Assembly (NCBI RefSeq): GCF_032484785.1
Contig: NZ_JAUETR010000001.1
Span: 3,971,501 to 4,035,500 of the forward strand
Source of the DNA: Bradyrhizobium sp. SZCCHNS1050
Lineage (GTDB): Bacteria > Pseudomonadota > Alphaproteobacteria > Rhizobiales > Xanthobacteraceae
DNA length: 64,000 nucleotides
Reading direction: 5' to 3'
Below are positions 8,442 through 16,920 of this stretch, piece by piece. The translations under genes were made by a program, and so were the position numbers. Below the pieces are notes generated by a model that searched no databases, had not been told where the DNA came from, and saw only the letters and a program-made list of their open reading frames with translations. Within the stretch, counting starts at the first letter, position 1; every line of letters begins with the position of its first letter.

Positions 8442-9206
8442 ATGACACCCGCCCTGATTGCAGCGCTCGGATTGCTGATGGTGGCGACGGCGTTCCTGTC
8501 GGGCCTGTTCGGCATGGCCGGCGGGCTGATCCTGATCGGCGTGCTGCTGGCGATCATGCCGCTGCCGGCGGCGATGGTGCTGCACGCGGCGACGCAGATG
8601 GCGTCCAATGGCTGGCGTGCGGTGCTGTGGCGCCGGCACATCCGCTGGCGGCCGGTCGCGGTGTATCTCGTCGGCTGCGCGCTGGCGCTCGGCCTGTGGG
8701 CGCTGGTGCGCTACGTGCCGGACAAGCCGGCGGCGCTCCTGCTGCTCGGCGTCACCCCGTTCATGGCGCGGCTGATGCCGGCCGGCCTCAAGCCCGATCC
8801 GGACAGCGTCTGGCAGGGCGCGATCTACGGCACGATCTGCATGGGGCTGATGCTGATGACCGGCGTGTCGGGGCCGCTGCTCGACACGTTCTTTCTCGGC
8901 GCGCGGTTCGACCGCCGCGCGATCGTCGCCACCAAGGCGACGTGTCAGGTCGCGAGCCACCTCACCAAGCTGATCTATTTCGGCGGCATCATCGACCAGG
9001 CCGCGGGCCTCGATCCGGTGCTCGCGCTCGTCGCCGTCGGCGCGTCGATGCTCGGCACGAGCCTGGCGCGGCGGCTGCTCGAGGCGATGAGCGAGCAGCA
9101 GTTCCGCACCTGGGCCAACCGCATCATCACGGCGGTGGCGAGCTACTACATCCTCTATGGCGGCTGGCTGCTGCTGGCCGCGCAGAGCTCGGCGGCGGCA
9201 GAGTGA
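8442..9206 (+). CDS. TauE/SafE family sulfite/organosulfur exporter
   Basis: Predicted 254-residue polytopic membrane protein with about eight hydrophobic spans in two similar halves, as expected for TauE/SafE (COG0730). The first half opens with LMVATAFLSGLFGMAGGLIL, the glycine-rich signature of the family. These proteins export or import small anions such as sulfite, sulfoacetate or other organosulfur compounds; the substrate cannot be read from sequence. ATG 8442 follows a GGCGAGGAG Shine-Dalgarno. It diverges from the LysR gene and is followed within 8 bases by a small gene, so the two are probably co-transcribed. Confidence 0.88.
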   Translation: MTPALIAALGLLMVATAFLSGLFGMAGGLILIGVLLAIMPLPAAMVLHAATQMASNGWRAVLWRRHIRWRPVAVYLVGCALALGLWALVRYVPDKPAALLLLGVTPFMARLMPAGLKPDPDSVWQGAIYGTICMGLMLMTGVSGPLLDTFFLGARFDRRAIVATKATCQVASHLTKLIYFGGIIDQAAGLDPVLALVAVGASMLGTSLARRLLEAMSEQQFRTWANRIITAVASYYILYGGWLLLAAQSSAAAE

Positions 9207-9213
9207 GGCGAGC

Positions 9214-9453
9214 ATGGCCGTATCGGCAGACCCCCTGGTGCTGGACTTCGTCGAATGGGTCGCGCGCGCGCCGCGCAGCCATGCCGAAGTGGTCGCGACC
9301 TGGCGAACGAGCTGCCCGCGGCTGACGGTGTGGGAGGACGCCGCCGATCTGGGCTATGTCACGCGCGAGGCGATCGCGGGCGCCGGCCTCTTCATCATCG
9401 TCACCGATGACGGTGCGCGGCTGCTGCGCGACAACGGCCGCGTCGTGCGCTAG
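9214..9453 (+). CDS. Small conserved-type protein following the TauE gene
   Basis: Predicted 79 residues, starting MAVSADPLVLDFVEWVARAP. The order helix, helix, R-T-S-C-P-R-L-T-V-W-E-D-A, helix, strand-turn-strand (LFIIVTDDGARLLRDNGR) resembles a winged-helix fold, but the DNA-recognition helix is not obvious. The start codon sits 7 bases after the exporter's stop with a GAGG just upstream, suggesting coupled translation. Its role is unknown; small helical proteins of this size are common partners or passengers in bradyrhizobial operons. Confidence 0.65.
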   Translation: MAVSADPLVLDFVEWVARAPRSHAEVVATWRTSCPRLTVWEDAADLGYVTREAIAGAGLFIIVTDDGARLLRDNGRVVR

Positions 9454-9483
9454 AACGGTCCGGATTTGGAGGAAGGACCGGGA

Positions 9484-10179
9484 ATGGCCGTGAAACTGTA
9501 TGAACTCGTCGGGACCGATGCGAGCCGACCGTTCAGTCCCTATTGCTGGCGCACGCGGATGGCGCTGGCGCACAAGGGGCTGAGCGCTGATACGATTCCG
9601 TGGCGCTTCACCGAGAAGAGCGCGATCGCGCCGCATGGATCGGAGAAGGTGCCGGTCATGCTCGACGGCGACCGCGCGGTCGCCGATTCCTGGGCGATCG
9701 CCAACTACCTCGAGGACACCTATCCGGACCGGCCCTCGCTGTTCGGCGGCGCCGGCGGCCGCGCGATGGCGCGCTTCCTCAATGCCTGGGGCGATATCGC
9801 CATCGTCGGCGGCATCTTTCCGCTGATCATCGCCGACATTCCGAAGAACCTCGCCGCCGAGGATGCCGACTATTTCCGCAAATCGCGCGAGGCGCGGTTC
9901 GGCAAGAGCCTCGAAGAGGTCATGGCCTCGCGCGACCAGGCGGTCATCGGCTTCCGCAGGTCGCTGGAGCCGCTGCGGCAAACCCTGAAGACGCAGGCCT
10001 TCATCGGCGGCGATACGCCTGACTATGCCGACTACATCGTGTTCGGCGGGTTCCAATGGGCGCGCGTGGTGAGCCCGTTCCGGCTGCTCGAGGAGAGCGA
10101 CAGCGTCCATGCCTGGCGCGAGCGGCTGCTCGATGCATTCGATGGGCTGGCGCGCAAGTCGCCGGGCCATCCGGTCTAG
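9484..10179 (+). CDS. Glutathione S-transferase family protein
   Basis: Predicted 231 residues. The thioredoxin-like N-terminal domain (about 1-80) contains FSPYCWRTRMALAHKGL, where the active-site Ser/Cys region lies, the cis-proline in EKVPVMLDGD and the glutathione gamma-glutamyl contact DSWAIANYLE. The C-terminal all-helical domain contains TPDYADYIVFGGFQWA. The SPYCWR motif is like that of beta-etherase-type and related GSTs that act on aromatic compounds; that subfamily call is tentative. ATG 9484 follows a GGAGGAAGGACC Shine-Dalgarno. Its stop overlaps by four bases the stop of the converging enoyl-CoA hydratase gene. Confidence 0.9.
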   Translation: MAVKLYELVGTDASRPFSPYCWRTRMALAHKGLSADTIPWRFTEKSAIAPHGSEKVPVMLDGDRAVADSWAIANYLEDTYPDRPSLFGGAGGRAMARFLNAWGDIAIVGGIFPLIIADIPKNLAAEDADYFRKSREARFGKSLEEVMASRDQAVIGFRRSLEPLRQTLKTQAFIGGDTPDYADYIVFGGFQWARVVSPFRLLEESDSVHAWRERLLDAFDGLARKSPGHPV

Positions 10180-10958
10180 CAACGCGGCGGCCGGCGCTCG
10201 CGCCAGGCCGCCAGCCCATCGGTGAGATCGCGGCTGCCGACCAGGCTCGCGAACTGTTCGCTCTCGACCTGTAGCCCTTCGCCGATCGCCATGTTGAGCC
10301 CGCGCGTCGCGGCGGTGATGATGCCGGCGACGGTGTCCGGCCCGTGGCGGATGATGCGCTGTGCCAGCGCGCGCGCCGCCGGCAACAGCTCGTCGTGCGG
10401 CACGACGGCGTTGACGAGGCCGATCTCCAGCGCGCGCTGTGCCGGGAAAGAATCGCCGGTCAGCAGCAGCTCGAGTCCGCGCTTGCGGCCGACCAGCCGC
10501 GGCAGCCGCTGCGTGCCGCCGAAGGTCGGCGGCATGCCGAGCCTGATCTCGGGCTTGGCGAAGCTGGCGCGCTCGCTGGCGACCGCAAGATGCACGGCCT
10601 CGGTGATCTCGCAGCCGCCGCCGAAGGCGAGCCCGTTGACGGCGGCGATGACCGGCTTGCGGAACGCCTCCAGCCGCGCCGTCATCGCCTGGCCACGCCG
10701 GACGAAGTCGCGCAGCGCGGCAGCGCGCCCCTGGCGGACGCTTGCGGTGAATTCGTCTATGTCGGCGCCGGCCGAGAAGGCGCGTTGTCCCGCACCGGTG
10801 AGGATCACGGCCCTGACGCCGGCATCGGTCTCGATGCGGTCGAGCGCGGCCATCAATCGATCGATCAGCGCGTAGCTGAGCGCGTTCAGCCGCTGCGGCC
10901 GGTTCAGCGTGATCACGGCGATGCGGTCGGAGATGTCGAGCAGGATGAGGTCGGTCAT
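10176..10958 (-). CDS. Enoyl-CoA hydratase/isomerase family protein
   Basis: Predicted 260 residues, the normal length for a crotonase. The oxyanion-hole motifs are present (FSAGADIDEF and NGLAFGGGCEITEA), as are both family glutamates, in GGGCE and in KPEIRLGMPPTFGGTQRL, which in hydratases add water across the 2-enoyl-CoA double bond. It is therefore likely an active short- or medium-chain hydratase in fatty-acid or aromatic-acid beta-oxidation. It diverges from a TetR-type gene across 96 bases holding a palindromic site, so that regulator probably controls it. Confidence 0.93.
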   Translation of the reverse strand: MTDLILLDISDRIAVITLNRPQRLNALSYALIDRLMAALDRIETDAGVRAVILTGAGQRAFSAGADIDEFTASVRQGRAAALRDFVRRGQAMTARLEAFRKPVIAAVNGLAFGGGCEITEAVHLAVASERASFAKPEIRLGMPPTFGGTQRLPRLVGRKRGLELLLTGDSFPAQRALEIGLVNAVVPHDELLPAARALAQRIIRHGPDTVAGIITAATRGLNMAIGEGLQVESEQFASLVGSRDLTDGLAAWRERRPPRC

Positions 10959-11016
10959 GGTGTCTCGCAGGCTGGCGGTTGGAGCAGGCGAAGACTAGGC
11001 GCCGCGGCAGCCGAGG

Positions 11017-11036
11017 TATATTCACTGGTCAGTATA
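11017..11036. promoter_or_regulatory. Imperfect palindrome, candidate TetR operator
   Basis: TATATTCACTGGTCAGTATA matches its own complement at 14 of 20 positions, with perfect TATA ends. It lies between the divergent enoyl-CoA hydratase and TetR genes, 19 bases before the TetR start codon and overlapping the probable promoters. Confidence 0.55.
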
Positions 11037-11054
11037 CATTGACCGAGCGCCGCC

Positions 11055-11684
11055 ATGCCCCGTTCCTCCGATCCCACGCCCGCCCGCATCGTCGCCGCCG
11101 CGAGCAGGCTGTTCTATGCCGAGGGCATCCGCGCCGTCAGCGTCGACGCGGTGGCAGAGAAGGCGGGGGTTACCAAGAAGACGCTGTACTATCATTTCCG
11201 CAGCAAGGACGATCTGGTCGCGGCCTATCTCGCCGCGCGCGACCAGCCGAACCTGACGCTGTTCAAGCGCTGGTTCGACGAGACCGAGGGCGGGCTGCCC
11301 GACAAGATCGCCGGGATCTTCAACCAGCTCGCGCGCGCCGCGCGACATCCGAAATGGCGCGGCTGCGGCTTCCTGCGCACCACCGCAGAGCTCGCCAATC
11401 TGCCCGGCCATCCCGCGATCAGGATCGGCGCCGCCCACAAGAAGAAGTTCGAGGCCTGGCTGCAGGCGATCTTCGAGGAGCAGGGAATTGCCGAAGCCGG
11501 CGGGCTCGCGCGGCAGATGCTGCTGCTGCTCGACGGCGCCTTCGCGGTCGTGCTGCTGCATCGGGACGCCAGCTACATGGAAACCGCGGGCGCGGCGGCA
11601 CGGACGCTGGTCGCGGCGGCGCTGCCAAAGGGGAGGCGATACGCTCCCCGCAGCACTGTCAGCCGGCGCAGCCGTGTCCCCTGA
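11055..11684 (+). CDS. TetR/AcrR-family transcriptional regulator
   Basis: Predicted 209 residues. The N-terminal helix-turn-helix (residues about 9-56) is typical: RIVAAASRLFYAEGIRAVSVDAVAEKAGVTKKTLYYHF followed by RSKDDLVAAYL. The remaining helices form the ligand-binding and dimerisation domain, ending in a basic tail. The divergent hydratase gene and intervening palindrome suggest it represses an acyl-CoA catabolic function and itself; the ligand is unknown. Its last 26 bases overlap the end of the converging downstream gene, which is unusual but compatible with both frames. Confidence 0.9.
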   Translation: MPRSSDPTPARIVAAASRLFYAEGIRAVSVDAVAEKAGVTKKTLYYHFRSKDDLVAAYLAARDQPNLTLFKRWFDETEGGLPDKIAGIFNQLARAARHPKWRGCGFLRTTAELANLPGHPAIRIGAAHKKKFEAWLQAIFEEQGIAEAGGLARQMLLLLDGAFAVVLLHRDASYMETAGAAARTLVAAALPKGRRYAPRSTVSRRSRVP

Positions 11685-12141
11685 CCTGCTCGCCGCGAAC
11701 GATCGTTGCGACCATCCGGCTCGCCATGCCGTCGAAATCGGATGGCTTGATGTAGCCGGCGGCGTAGGCTTCCTGGGTGAGCCGTTCGATCCTTCGATCC
11801 TCGGCGGTGGTCCATACGCCCGCGATATAGGCGGCGCCGGCCGGACCATAGGTCTCGGGATAGCGCTCGTTCTGGTTCTGCCGGTGATAGTAGTAGTGGT
11901 TGAGGCCGCTGATGAAGCTGTCGCGCTTGGCGCCGCAGCGGTCGCTCCAGGCGAGGTCGAGCGACTTCAGCGCGTCTTCGCGCTGCGAACGCCGGGCGTC
12001 CTCGGTGTATTTCTCGTGGTCCTGAAACTCCGCGCCGGTGACCGGCGGAAACGCCGCCGCGGTCGGCGCTTCGGTCAGGAACAGGCGTCCGCCAACCTGC
12101 CAGACGACGATGGCCGCAATGATGAAGATCAGCCGGTTCAT
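11659..12141 (-). CDS. Membrane-anchored or exported hypothetical protein
   Basis: Predicted 160 residues with one N-terminal hydrophobic segment (LIFIIAAIVVWQVGGRLFL, residues about 4-22) and a polar, charged remainder, so it is either anchored in the inner membrane or exported. Notable blocks are GLNHYYYHRQNQNERYPETYG and WTTAEDRRIERLTQEAY. Two late cysteines would be periplasmic. The start lies 15 bases after the stop of the upstream secreted-type gene, so the two form an operon. I recognise no known family. Confidence 0.65.
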   Translation of the reverse strand: MNRLIFIIAAIVVWQVGGRLFLTEAPTAAAFPPVTGAEFQDHEKYTEDARRSQREDALKSLDLAWSDRCGAKRDSFISGLNHYYYHRQNQNERYPETYGPAGAAYIAGVWTTAEDRRIERLTQEAYAAGYIKPSDFDGMASRMVATIVRGEQVRGHGCAG

Positions 12142-12156
12142 GGCAGCGCTCGTTTG

Positions 12157-12828
12157 CTATCGCCGGTCCCGTTGCGCCTGCCGCGTCCGGCACACCGCCG
12201 ACTCGTCGGACCAGAAGGCGGGTCCGGCGAATTGCGGGACCTCCTCGCGCACATCGGCCGGAAAGTCCGCCTTGGTGATTCCCTTCTCCTCGAAGGCTTC
12301 GAACAACGCCTCCTTCACGCGCTGATCGAGCGGCGTGCCGACGCTGTCGGCCGCCTCCTGGAGCGATTTGTCGGTGCAGATCTTTGCGCCCCAGAACTGC
12401 CGCTTGCAATCCAGCTTGGCAACATAGGCGCGGGTGTAGGCCGTCAGTGCGTCCACCAGGTTCTGCTTCATGGTCTTGTCGCACGGCGACAGCTTGTAGG
12501 CCGTGGCGGCCTGCAACGCGTCCATCCGCAACGCGTCGAGCTTGGGATTCTTGTCGCTCTGCGAGGTGTGCTGCGCGAGCCACGCCTTGCGGTCGAACTC
12601 CTTTGCCTCCGGGCCGTCGAAGGTCATGTCGACCGTCGGGGATAGGGGAGCCACGACAGCCACGACCCCCGGCGCCGGCGCAGCAAGGTTTGAGACCGTT
12701 TCAATCGAAGCTGTCCGCATCATGCCCCGCCACGGTCCATCCGGAAGCGGAAATCCCCTGACCGCCCAACTCACACCTGCGAACGCAGCCAAAAATGCCG
12801 CACCCGCGGCGCCAATGAATCGCAACAT
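12157..12828 (-). CDS. Exported hypothetical protein, first gene of a two-gene unit
   Basis: Predicted 223 residues from ATG 12828 (MLRFIGAAGAAFLAAFAGVSWAV), an N-terminal hydrophobic segment that acts as signal or anchor. The mature region has four or five cysteines (SPCDK, KLDCKRQ, KICTDK, AVCRTR) that could pair in the periplasm, and is mostly helical. An ATG ten codons upstream is possible but leaves a poorer n-region. It precedes another anchored protein by 15 bases, hinting at a shared envelope role. No recognised domain. Confidence 0.65.
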   Translation of the reverse strand: MLRFIGAAGAAFLAAFAGVSWAVRGFPLPDGPWRGMMRTASIETVSNLAAPAPGVVAVVAPLSPTVDMTFDGPEAKEFDRKAWLAQHTSQSDKNPKLDALRMDALQAATAYKLSPCDKTMKQNLVDALTAYTRAYVAKLDCKRQFWGAKICTDKSLQEAADSVGTPLDQRVKEALFEAFEEKGITKADFPADVREEVPQFAGPAFWSDESAVCRTRQAQRDRR

Positions 12829-13001
12829 GAAATGAGCCCATCCGCCAACGCCCAGCAAAGTAGTGCGTGCGGGTTAATGCATCCGATAGGACTGCGGACG
12901 GCGCGCAACGACGTGAACCTATCGTGACCGTGTTCGGCCGCGTTTGAAGAAAATGGCTCATGAGAAGGCTGCACGGCGATTCACGGCCTGCCGAGGTGAC
13001 G

Positions 13002-13685
13002 TCACGTCCTGACGGGCAACACCGAACGGCGCGCGAGCAGCGCGATGGCGGCATCGAGATCCGGCAGCACGGCCGCCGCATTCGCCCGCGAATGATCGTT
13101 CGGCGGCACGATGTCCGGCACCATCAGGGTGATCGCGCCGGCGGCGTGCGCCGAGGCGACGCCGGGATTGGAATCCTCGATCGCGACGCAGGCCGGCGCG
13201 TGCGTCCGCAGCCGTTCCGCGGCGAGCAGATAGAGGTCCGGATGCGGTTTGGCGCGGGCCACGTCGTCGCGTGTCAGGACCGCATCGAAGCGGTGATCGA
13301 TGCGGGCGAGGCGGAGATGCTCCGCGGCCGTGCGGCGCGAGGACGAGGTGACGACCGCCTTGGGCAGGCCGACCGCGTCGATCGCATCGAGCAGCGCGAT
13401 GACGCCGGGCTTCAGCGGCATGCCCGCCTGCAGGATCTCGACCGTCTTGGCCGCGAACAGGCGGTTGACTTCGGCCAGCGGAAAATCGTCGCCGAAATGG
13501 TCGCGCAGGGTCTGCTCGTTGTCGGGTCCGGGAATGCCGATCATCGCATGGCAGAGCTCGACGACGCCGTCGCTGTAGCCGAGCGCATTCAGCGCCGCGA
13601 TCGCAGCTTCGAGATAGACCTTCTCGGTGTCGAGCAGCGTGCCATCCATGTCGAGCAGGACGGCTTCGACGTGCCAGCGCGTCAC
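13002..13685 (-). CDS. HAD-superfamily phosphatase (beta-phosphoglucomutase/phosphatase-like subgroup)
   Basis: Predicted 227 residues. HAD motif I is LDMDGTLLDTE with nucleophile D12 and acid/base D14; motif II is the T/S of VVTSSSRR; motif III is the K of RAKPHPDLY; motif IV is IEDSNPGV. The helical cap between motifs I and II is of the C1 type used by phosphoglycolate phosphatases, beta-phosphoglucomutases and related enzymes, so it probably hydrolyses a small phosphorylated metabolite. The start is GTG 13685, which overlaps the stop of the CWC gene as GTGA, so translation is likely coupled. An upstream ATG would add about 50 non-homologous residues. Confidence 0.9.
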   Translation of the reverse strand: MTRWHVEAVLLDMDGTLLDTEKVYLEAAIAALNALGYSDGVVELCHAMIGIPGPDNEQTLRDHFGDDFPLAEVNRLFAAKTVEILQAGMPLKPGVIALLDAIDAVGLPKAVVTSSSRRTAAEHLRLARIDHRFDAVLTRDDVARAKPHPDLYLLAAERLRTHAPACVAIEDSNPGVASAHAAGAITLMVPDIVPPNDHSRANAAAVLPDLDAAIALLARRSVLPVRT

Positions 13686-13870
13686 GAGCCCGGCTCCGGT
13701 TTGCCGGCCAGTCTCTTGAGGCAGTTGGCGCACAGGCAGTCCTTGAAATTGCTTTGTCCGGTCTTGGGCAGCGGCAGGCGCACGGTCTCGTCGAAGCACC
13801 AGCAGGAGCCGCCCGGATCGCAGCTGAACGCCGTGCCGCACGACTCGCAGATGAGTTGCCGCGCGGTCAT
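13682..13870 (-). CDS. Cysteine-rich CWC family zinc protein
   Basis: Predicted 62 residues from ATG 13870 (MTARQLICESCGTAFSCDPGG). It has the hallmark Cys spacing of the small CWC family: CESCG, FSCD, SCWC and CLCANC, enough thiols for one or two metal ions. Function is unknown in the family. The GTGA overlap with the HAD phosphatase gene indicates coupled translation and a possible functional partnership. Longer starts upstream give a basic, non-conserved-looking extension. Confidence 0.75.
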   Translation of the reverse strand: MTARQLICESCGTAFSCDPGGSCWCFDETVRLPLPKTGQSNFKDCLCANCLKRLAGKPEPGS

Positions 13871-14043
13871 GTCCGCTAAACGATTTGTCACCTTCGGAAC
13901 CACGTCCGACCAGCCCCTTTTCATGTCCGGTTCATCTGCTGGGGCAAGTATAGTGCGTGACAATCTGCCGCGCCATCGCAGTCTGCGGTCGCGGCAACAC
14001 AGCGTTTCGGGAGCTCCCGCGATGACGGGCTCGAGGATGTGGC

Positions 14044-15564
14044 ATGGCGCGTGATGCTCGAGCGGCTCTTGTCGCATTGAATCGCTTCGGCTTCGGCGCG
14101 CGTGGCGGTGCCTCGGGCGATCTCGTCAATGCGGCGTCGGACCCGCGCGGCTTCGTCAAGGCCGAGCTCGGCCGTCCCGATGGAGCGCTGCTGGAGGCCC
14201 CGGGTCTGCAGCCGACGGCAGCACTCGCCGCTGCCGTCTTCGCCTATCAGGACGAGGTCAAGCGGGCCCGCGAGGCCGCGAAGTCTGAGGCTGCGCCGCA
14301 GGACCCGTCCAGCCCCACGCGCGGCCTTTCGACGAACGGCGCGGACAAAGCCATGGCCGCAACGCCCTCGGCGGCCCCAGCGGCCGGTGCCGACTCCGCA
14401 TCCGCGATGCAGGGAGCGCCGGCAAAGCCCGCGCAAGCCCAGCAGCCGCCCAACGTCGTCCAGAAGACGTTCCGTGCCGAAGCGCTGGCGCGGCTGCAGC
14501 GCGCGGTGCTCGCCGATTGCGGCTTCACCGAGCGGCTGGTGGCGTTCTGGTCGAATCATTTCTGCATCTCCGCCGGCAAGGGCGAGTTGGCGCGAATGTG
14601 GGCCGGCGCGTTCGAGCGCGAGGCGATCCGGCCGCACGTGCTCGGGCGCTTCGTCGACATGCTGAAGGCGGTCGAGCAGCACCCGGCGATGCTGTTCTTT
14701 CTCGACAACCAGGAATCGCTCGGACCGGACTCGCGCGCCGGCCAGAACCGCAAGCGCGGCCTCAACGAGAATCTCGCGCGCGAGATCATGGAGCTGCACA
14801 CGCTGGGTGTCGGCGGCGGCTACGGCCAGGAGGACGTGACCTCGCTGGCGCGCATCATCACCGGCTGGAGCTTCGCCGGCCGCAACGCCCGCAACGCGGC
14901 GCCCGGCAGCTTCGTGTTCAATGCCAATGCGCATCAGCCGGGGCCGCAGACGTTGCTCGGCAAGGTCTATGCGGATGATGGCCTCGCCCAGGGCGAAGCG
15001 GCGCTCGCGGACATCGCGCGGCATCCGTCGACCGCGAAGTTCATCGCCGCCAAGCTCGCACGTCATTTCATTGCCGACGATCCGCCGCCCGCGCTCGTCG
15101 CGCGACTCGAAGCCGTGTTCAGGAGGAGCGATGGCGACCTCAAGGCGCTGACTTTGGCGCTGGTGGACTCCGACGATGCCTGGTCGGCGCCGCTCACCAA
15201 GATCCGCTCGCCCTATGAGTTCCTGGTCGCCGGCGGCCGGCTGCTGGCGCGCGTGCCGGAGGATCCCGGCTTCTATCTCGCTTCCCTGAACACCCTGGGC
15301 CAGCCGTTGTGGACGCCCGCGGGACCAAACGGATTCGCTGATACCAATGCGGTGTGGGCCGCGCCGGAAGGCATGAAGCTGCGGCTGGACATCTCGTCGC
15401 AGCTCGGCGGCCGACTCGGCAACAATCTCGATCCGCGCGAGCTGCTCGAGCTCGTCGCCGGCGATGCTGCGTCGACCGAGACACGCCGCACCATCGAGCG
15501 CGCGGAGTCGCGCCAGCAGGCGCTGGCGCTGCTGCTGATGTCGCCGGAATTCCAGAGGAGATGA
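14044..15564 (+). CDS. DUF1800 family protein
   Basis: Predicted 506 residues. The order RFGFGARGG near the N-terminus, FWSNHFCIS, NRKRGLNENLAREIMELHTLGVGGGYGQEDV, LARIITGWSF, FIAAKLARHFIADDPP and LLLMSPEFQRR is diagnostic of DUF1800. A low-complexity Ala/Pro/Gln linker (about residues 75-145) interrupts the N-terminal part. The family's activity is not established; members are nearly always encoded beside a DUF1501 protein, as here. There is no clear signal peptide. The stop TGA falls within ATGACG just before the DUF1501 start, so the two are translationally coupled. Confidence 0.93.
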   Translation: MARDARAALVALNRFGFGARGGASGDLVNAASDPRGFVKAELGRPDGALLEAPGLQPTAALAAAVFAYQDEVKRAREAAKSEAAPQDPSSPTRGLSTNGADKAMAATPSAAPAAGADSASAMQGAPAKPAQAQQPPNVVQKTFRAEALARLQRAVLADCGFTERLVAFWSNHFCISAGKGELARMWAGAFEREAIRPHVLGRFVDMLKAVEQHPAMLFFLDNQESLGPDSRAGQNRKRGLNENLAREIMELHTLGVGGGYGQEDVTSLARIITGWSFAGRNARNAAPGSFVFNANAHQPGPQTLLGKVYADDGLAQGEAALADIARHPSTAKFIAAKLARHFIADDPPPALVARLEAVFRRSDGDLKALTLALVDSDDAWSAPLTKIRSPYEFLVAGGRLLARVPEDPGFYLASLNTLGQPLWTPAGPNGFADTNAVWAAPEGMKLRLDISSQLGGRLGNNLDPRELLELVAGDAASTETRRTIERAESRQQALALLLMSPEFQRR

Positions 15565-15566
15565 CG

Positions 15567-16784
15567 ATGGACCGGATCGCGACCTCGCTGTCGACCTCGC
15601 GACGCCACTTGCTGCTGGCAGGCGCGTCATTCGCCGCGTGGGGCTATTTGCCGAAATTCGCCCGCGCCGCCGACCAGCGCGATCCGCGGCTGATCGTCGT
15701 AATCCTGCGCGGCGCGCTCGATGGTCTCGCCACCGTCGCGCCGGTCGGCGATCCCGACTACGCCGGACTGCATGGCGCGATCGCGCTGACGACGACGGGA
15801 CCAACTCCGGCGCTGCCGCTCGACTCGTTCTTTGCGCTGCATCCGTCGATGCCGGAATTCGCGCGCATGTATCGTGACAAGCAGGCTGCCGTGGTTCACG
15901 CGGTCGCGACACCATATCGCGAGCGCTCGCATTTCGATGGCCAGGACGTGCTCGAAAGCGGCTTCGCCGGTCCCGGCCGCGTGCAATCGGGCTGGCTGAA
16001 CCGCGCAGTCGAGGCGCTGCCGCGCGGCCCCCGCGTCACGGGCGCGCTCGCGGTCGGTCCGACGGCACCGCTGGTGCTGCGCGGCGCAGCGCCCACCGTC
16101 GGCTGGGCGCCGGTAACCTTGCCGCAGGCCGATGACGACACCGCGACGCGGCTGGTCGACCTCTATGCGCATCGCGATCCCGCATTGGCGGCTGCGCTGT
16201 CGCAAGGGCTGAAGCTCGAGAAGGTCGCGTTCGGTGACGACATGAAGCCCAAGCCGGGCGGCAACCAGATCGCGGCGATGCGCCAGGTCGCGCGCGGCGC
16301 GGCGAAGCTGATCGCGGCGGATGATGGTCCGCGCATCGCGGCGCTGGCCTTCGACGGCTGGGATACGCATGCCAATGAAGGCGGCGCAATCGGCCGGCTG
16401 GCGCAGCTGTTGTCGGGTCTCGACGGCGCGCTCGCCGAGTTCGAGAGCGGTCTTGGCCCGCGCTGGCGGGATACGGTCGTGGTGGTCGCAACCGAGTTCG
16501 GGCGCACGGCGAAGATCAACGGTACCCAGGGGACCGATCATGGCACCGGGACGATTGCGCTGCTCGCCGGCGGCGCGGTGAAGGGCGGGCGGGTGATCGC
16601 CGACTGGCCGACGCTGAAGATGGCGAGCCTCTACCAGGGACGCGATCTTGCGCCGACGACGGATCTGCGCGCGGTGTTCAAGGGCGTACTCGCCGATCAT
16701 CTCGGCGTCGGCGAGCACGCGCTCGGCGGCGCGGTGTTTCCGGACAGCGCGGCCGTGAAGCCGATCAAGGGGCTCGTGGCCTAG
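15567..16784 (+). CDS. DUF1501 family protein with twin-arginine signal
   Basis: Predicted 405 residues. Residues 10-35 read TSRRHLLLAGASFAAWGYLP...ARA, a twin-arginine (Tat) signal peptide, implying export of a folded, possibly metal-containing protein. The body belongs to DUF1501, an alkaline-phosphatase/sulfatase-like fold: LIVVILRGALDGL, FDGWDTHANEGGAIGRLAQLL, VVVATEFGRTAKINGTQGTDHGTGT. The late histidine/aspartate residues (GTDHGTG) are where metal ligands sit in that fold. Function is not established. ATG 15567 lies six bases after GAGGAG and is preferred to ATG 15561. Paired with the DUF1800 gene. Confidence 0.93.
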   Translation: MDRIATSLSTSRRHLLLAGASFAAWGYLPKFARAADQRDPRLIVVILRGALDGLATVAPVGDPDYAGLHGAIALTTTGPTPALPLDSFFALHPSMPEFARMYRDKQAAVVHAVATPYRERSHFDGQDVLESGFAGPGRVQSGWLNRAVEALPRGPRVTGALAVGPTAPLVLRGAAPTVGWAPVTLPQADDDTATRLVDLYAHRDPALAAALSQGLKLEKVAFGDDMKPKPGGNQIAAMRQVARGAAKLIAADDGPRIAALAFDGWDTHANEGGAIGRLAQLLSGLDGALAEFESGLGPRWRDTVVVVATEFGRTAKINGTQGTDHGTGTIALLAGGAVKGGRVIADWPTLKMASLYQGRDLAPTTDLRAVFKGVLADHLGVGEHALGGAVFPDSAAVKPIKGLVA

Positions 16785-16920
16785 GGCTCGCTTGCGCCCT
16801 GTCCTGATCGGGGCTCTGAAGCATTCCACATCGCGGCATCAGCGGCCACCGCCGCTGGCGCATTGCACCGCGAAGTCTGCTACTCCTCGACCTGCGGCAT
16901 TCACCCCTCAGGAGATCAGC

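Noticed and set aside
13921..15915. A 664-residue minus-strand frame opposite the DUF1800 gene
   Set aside because: High-G+C antisense shadow of a well-supported gene; arginine-rich with no domain.
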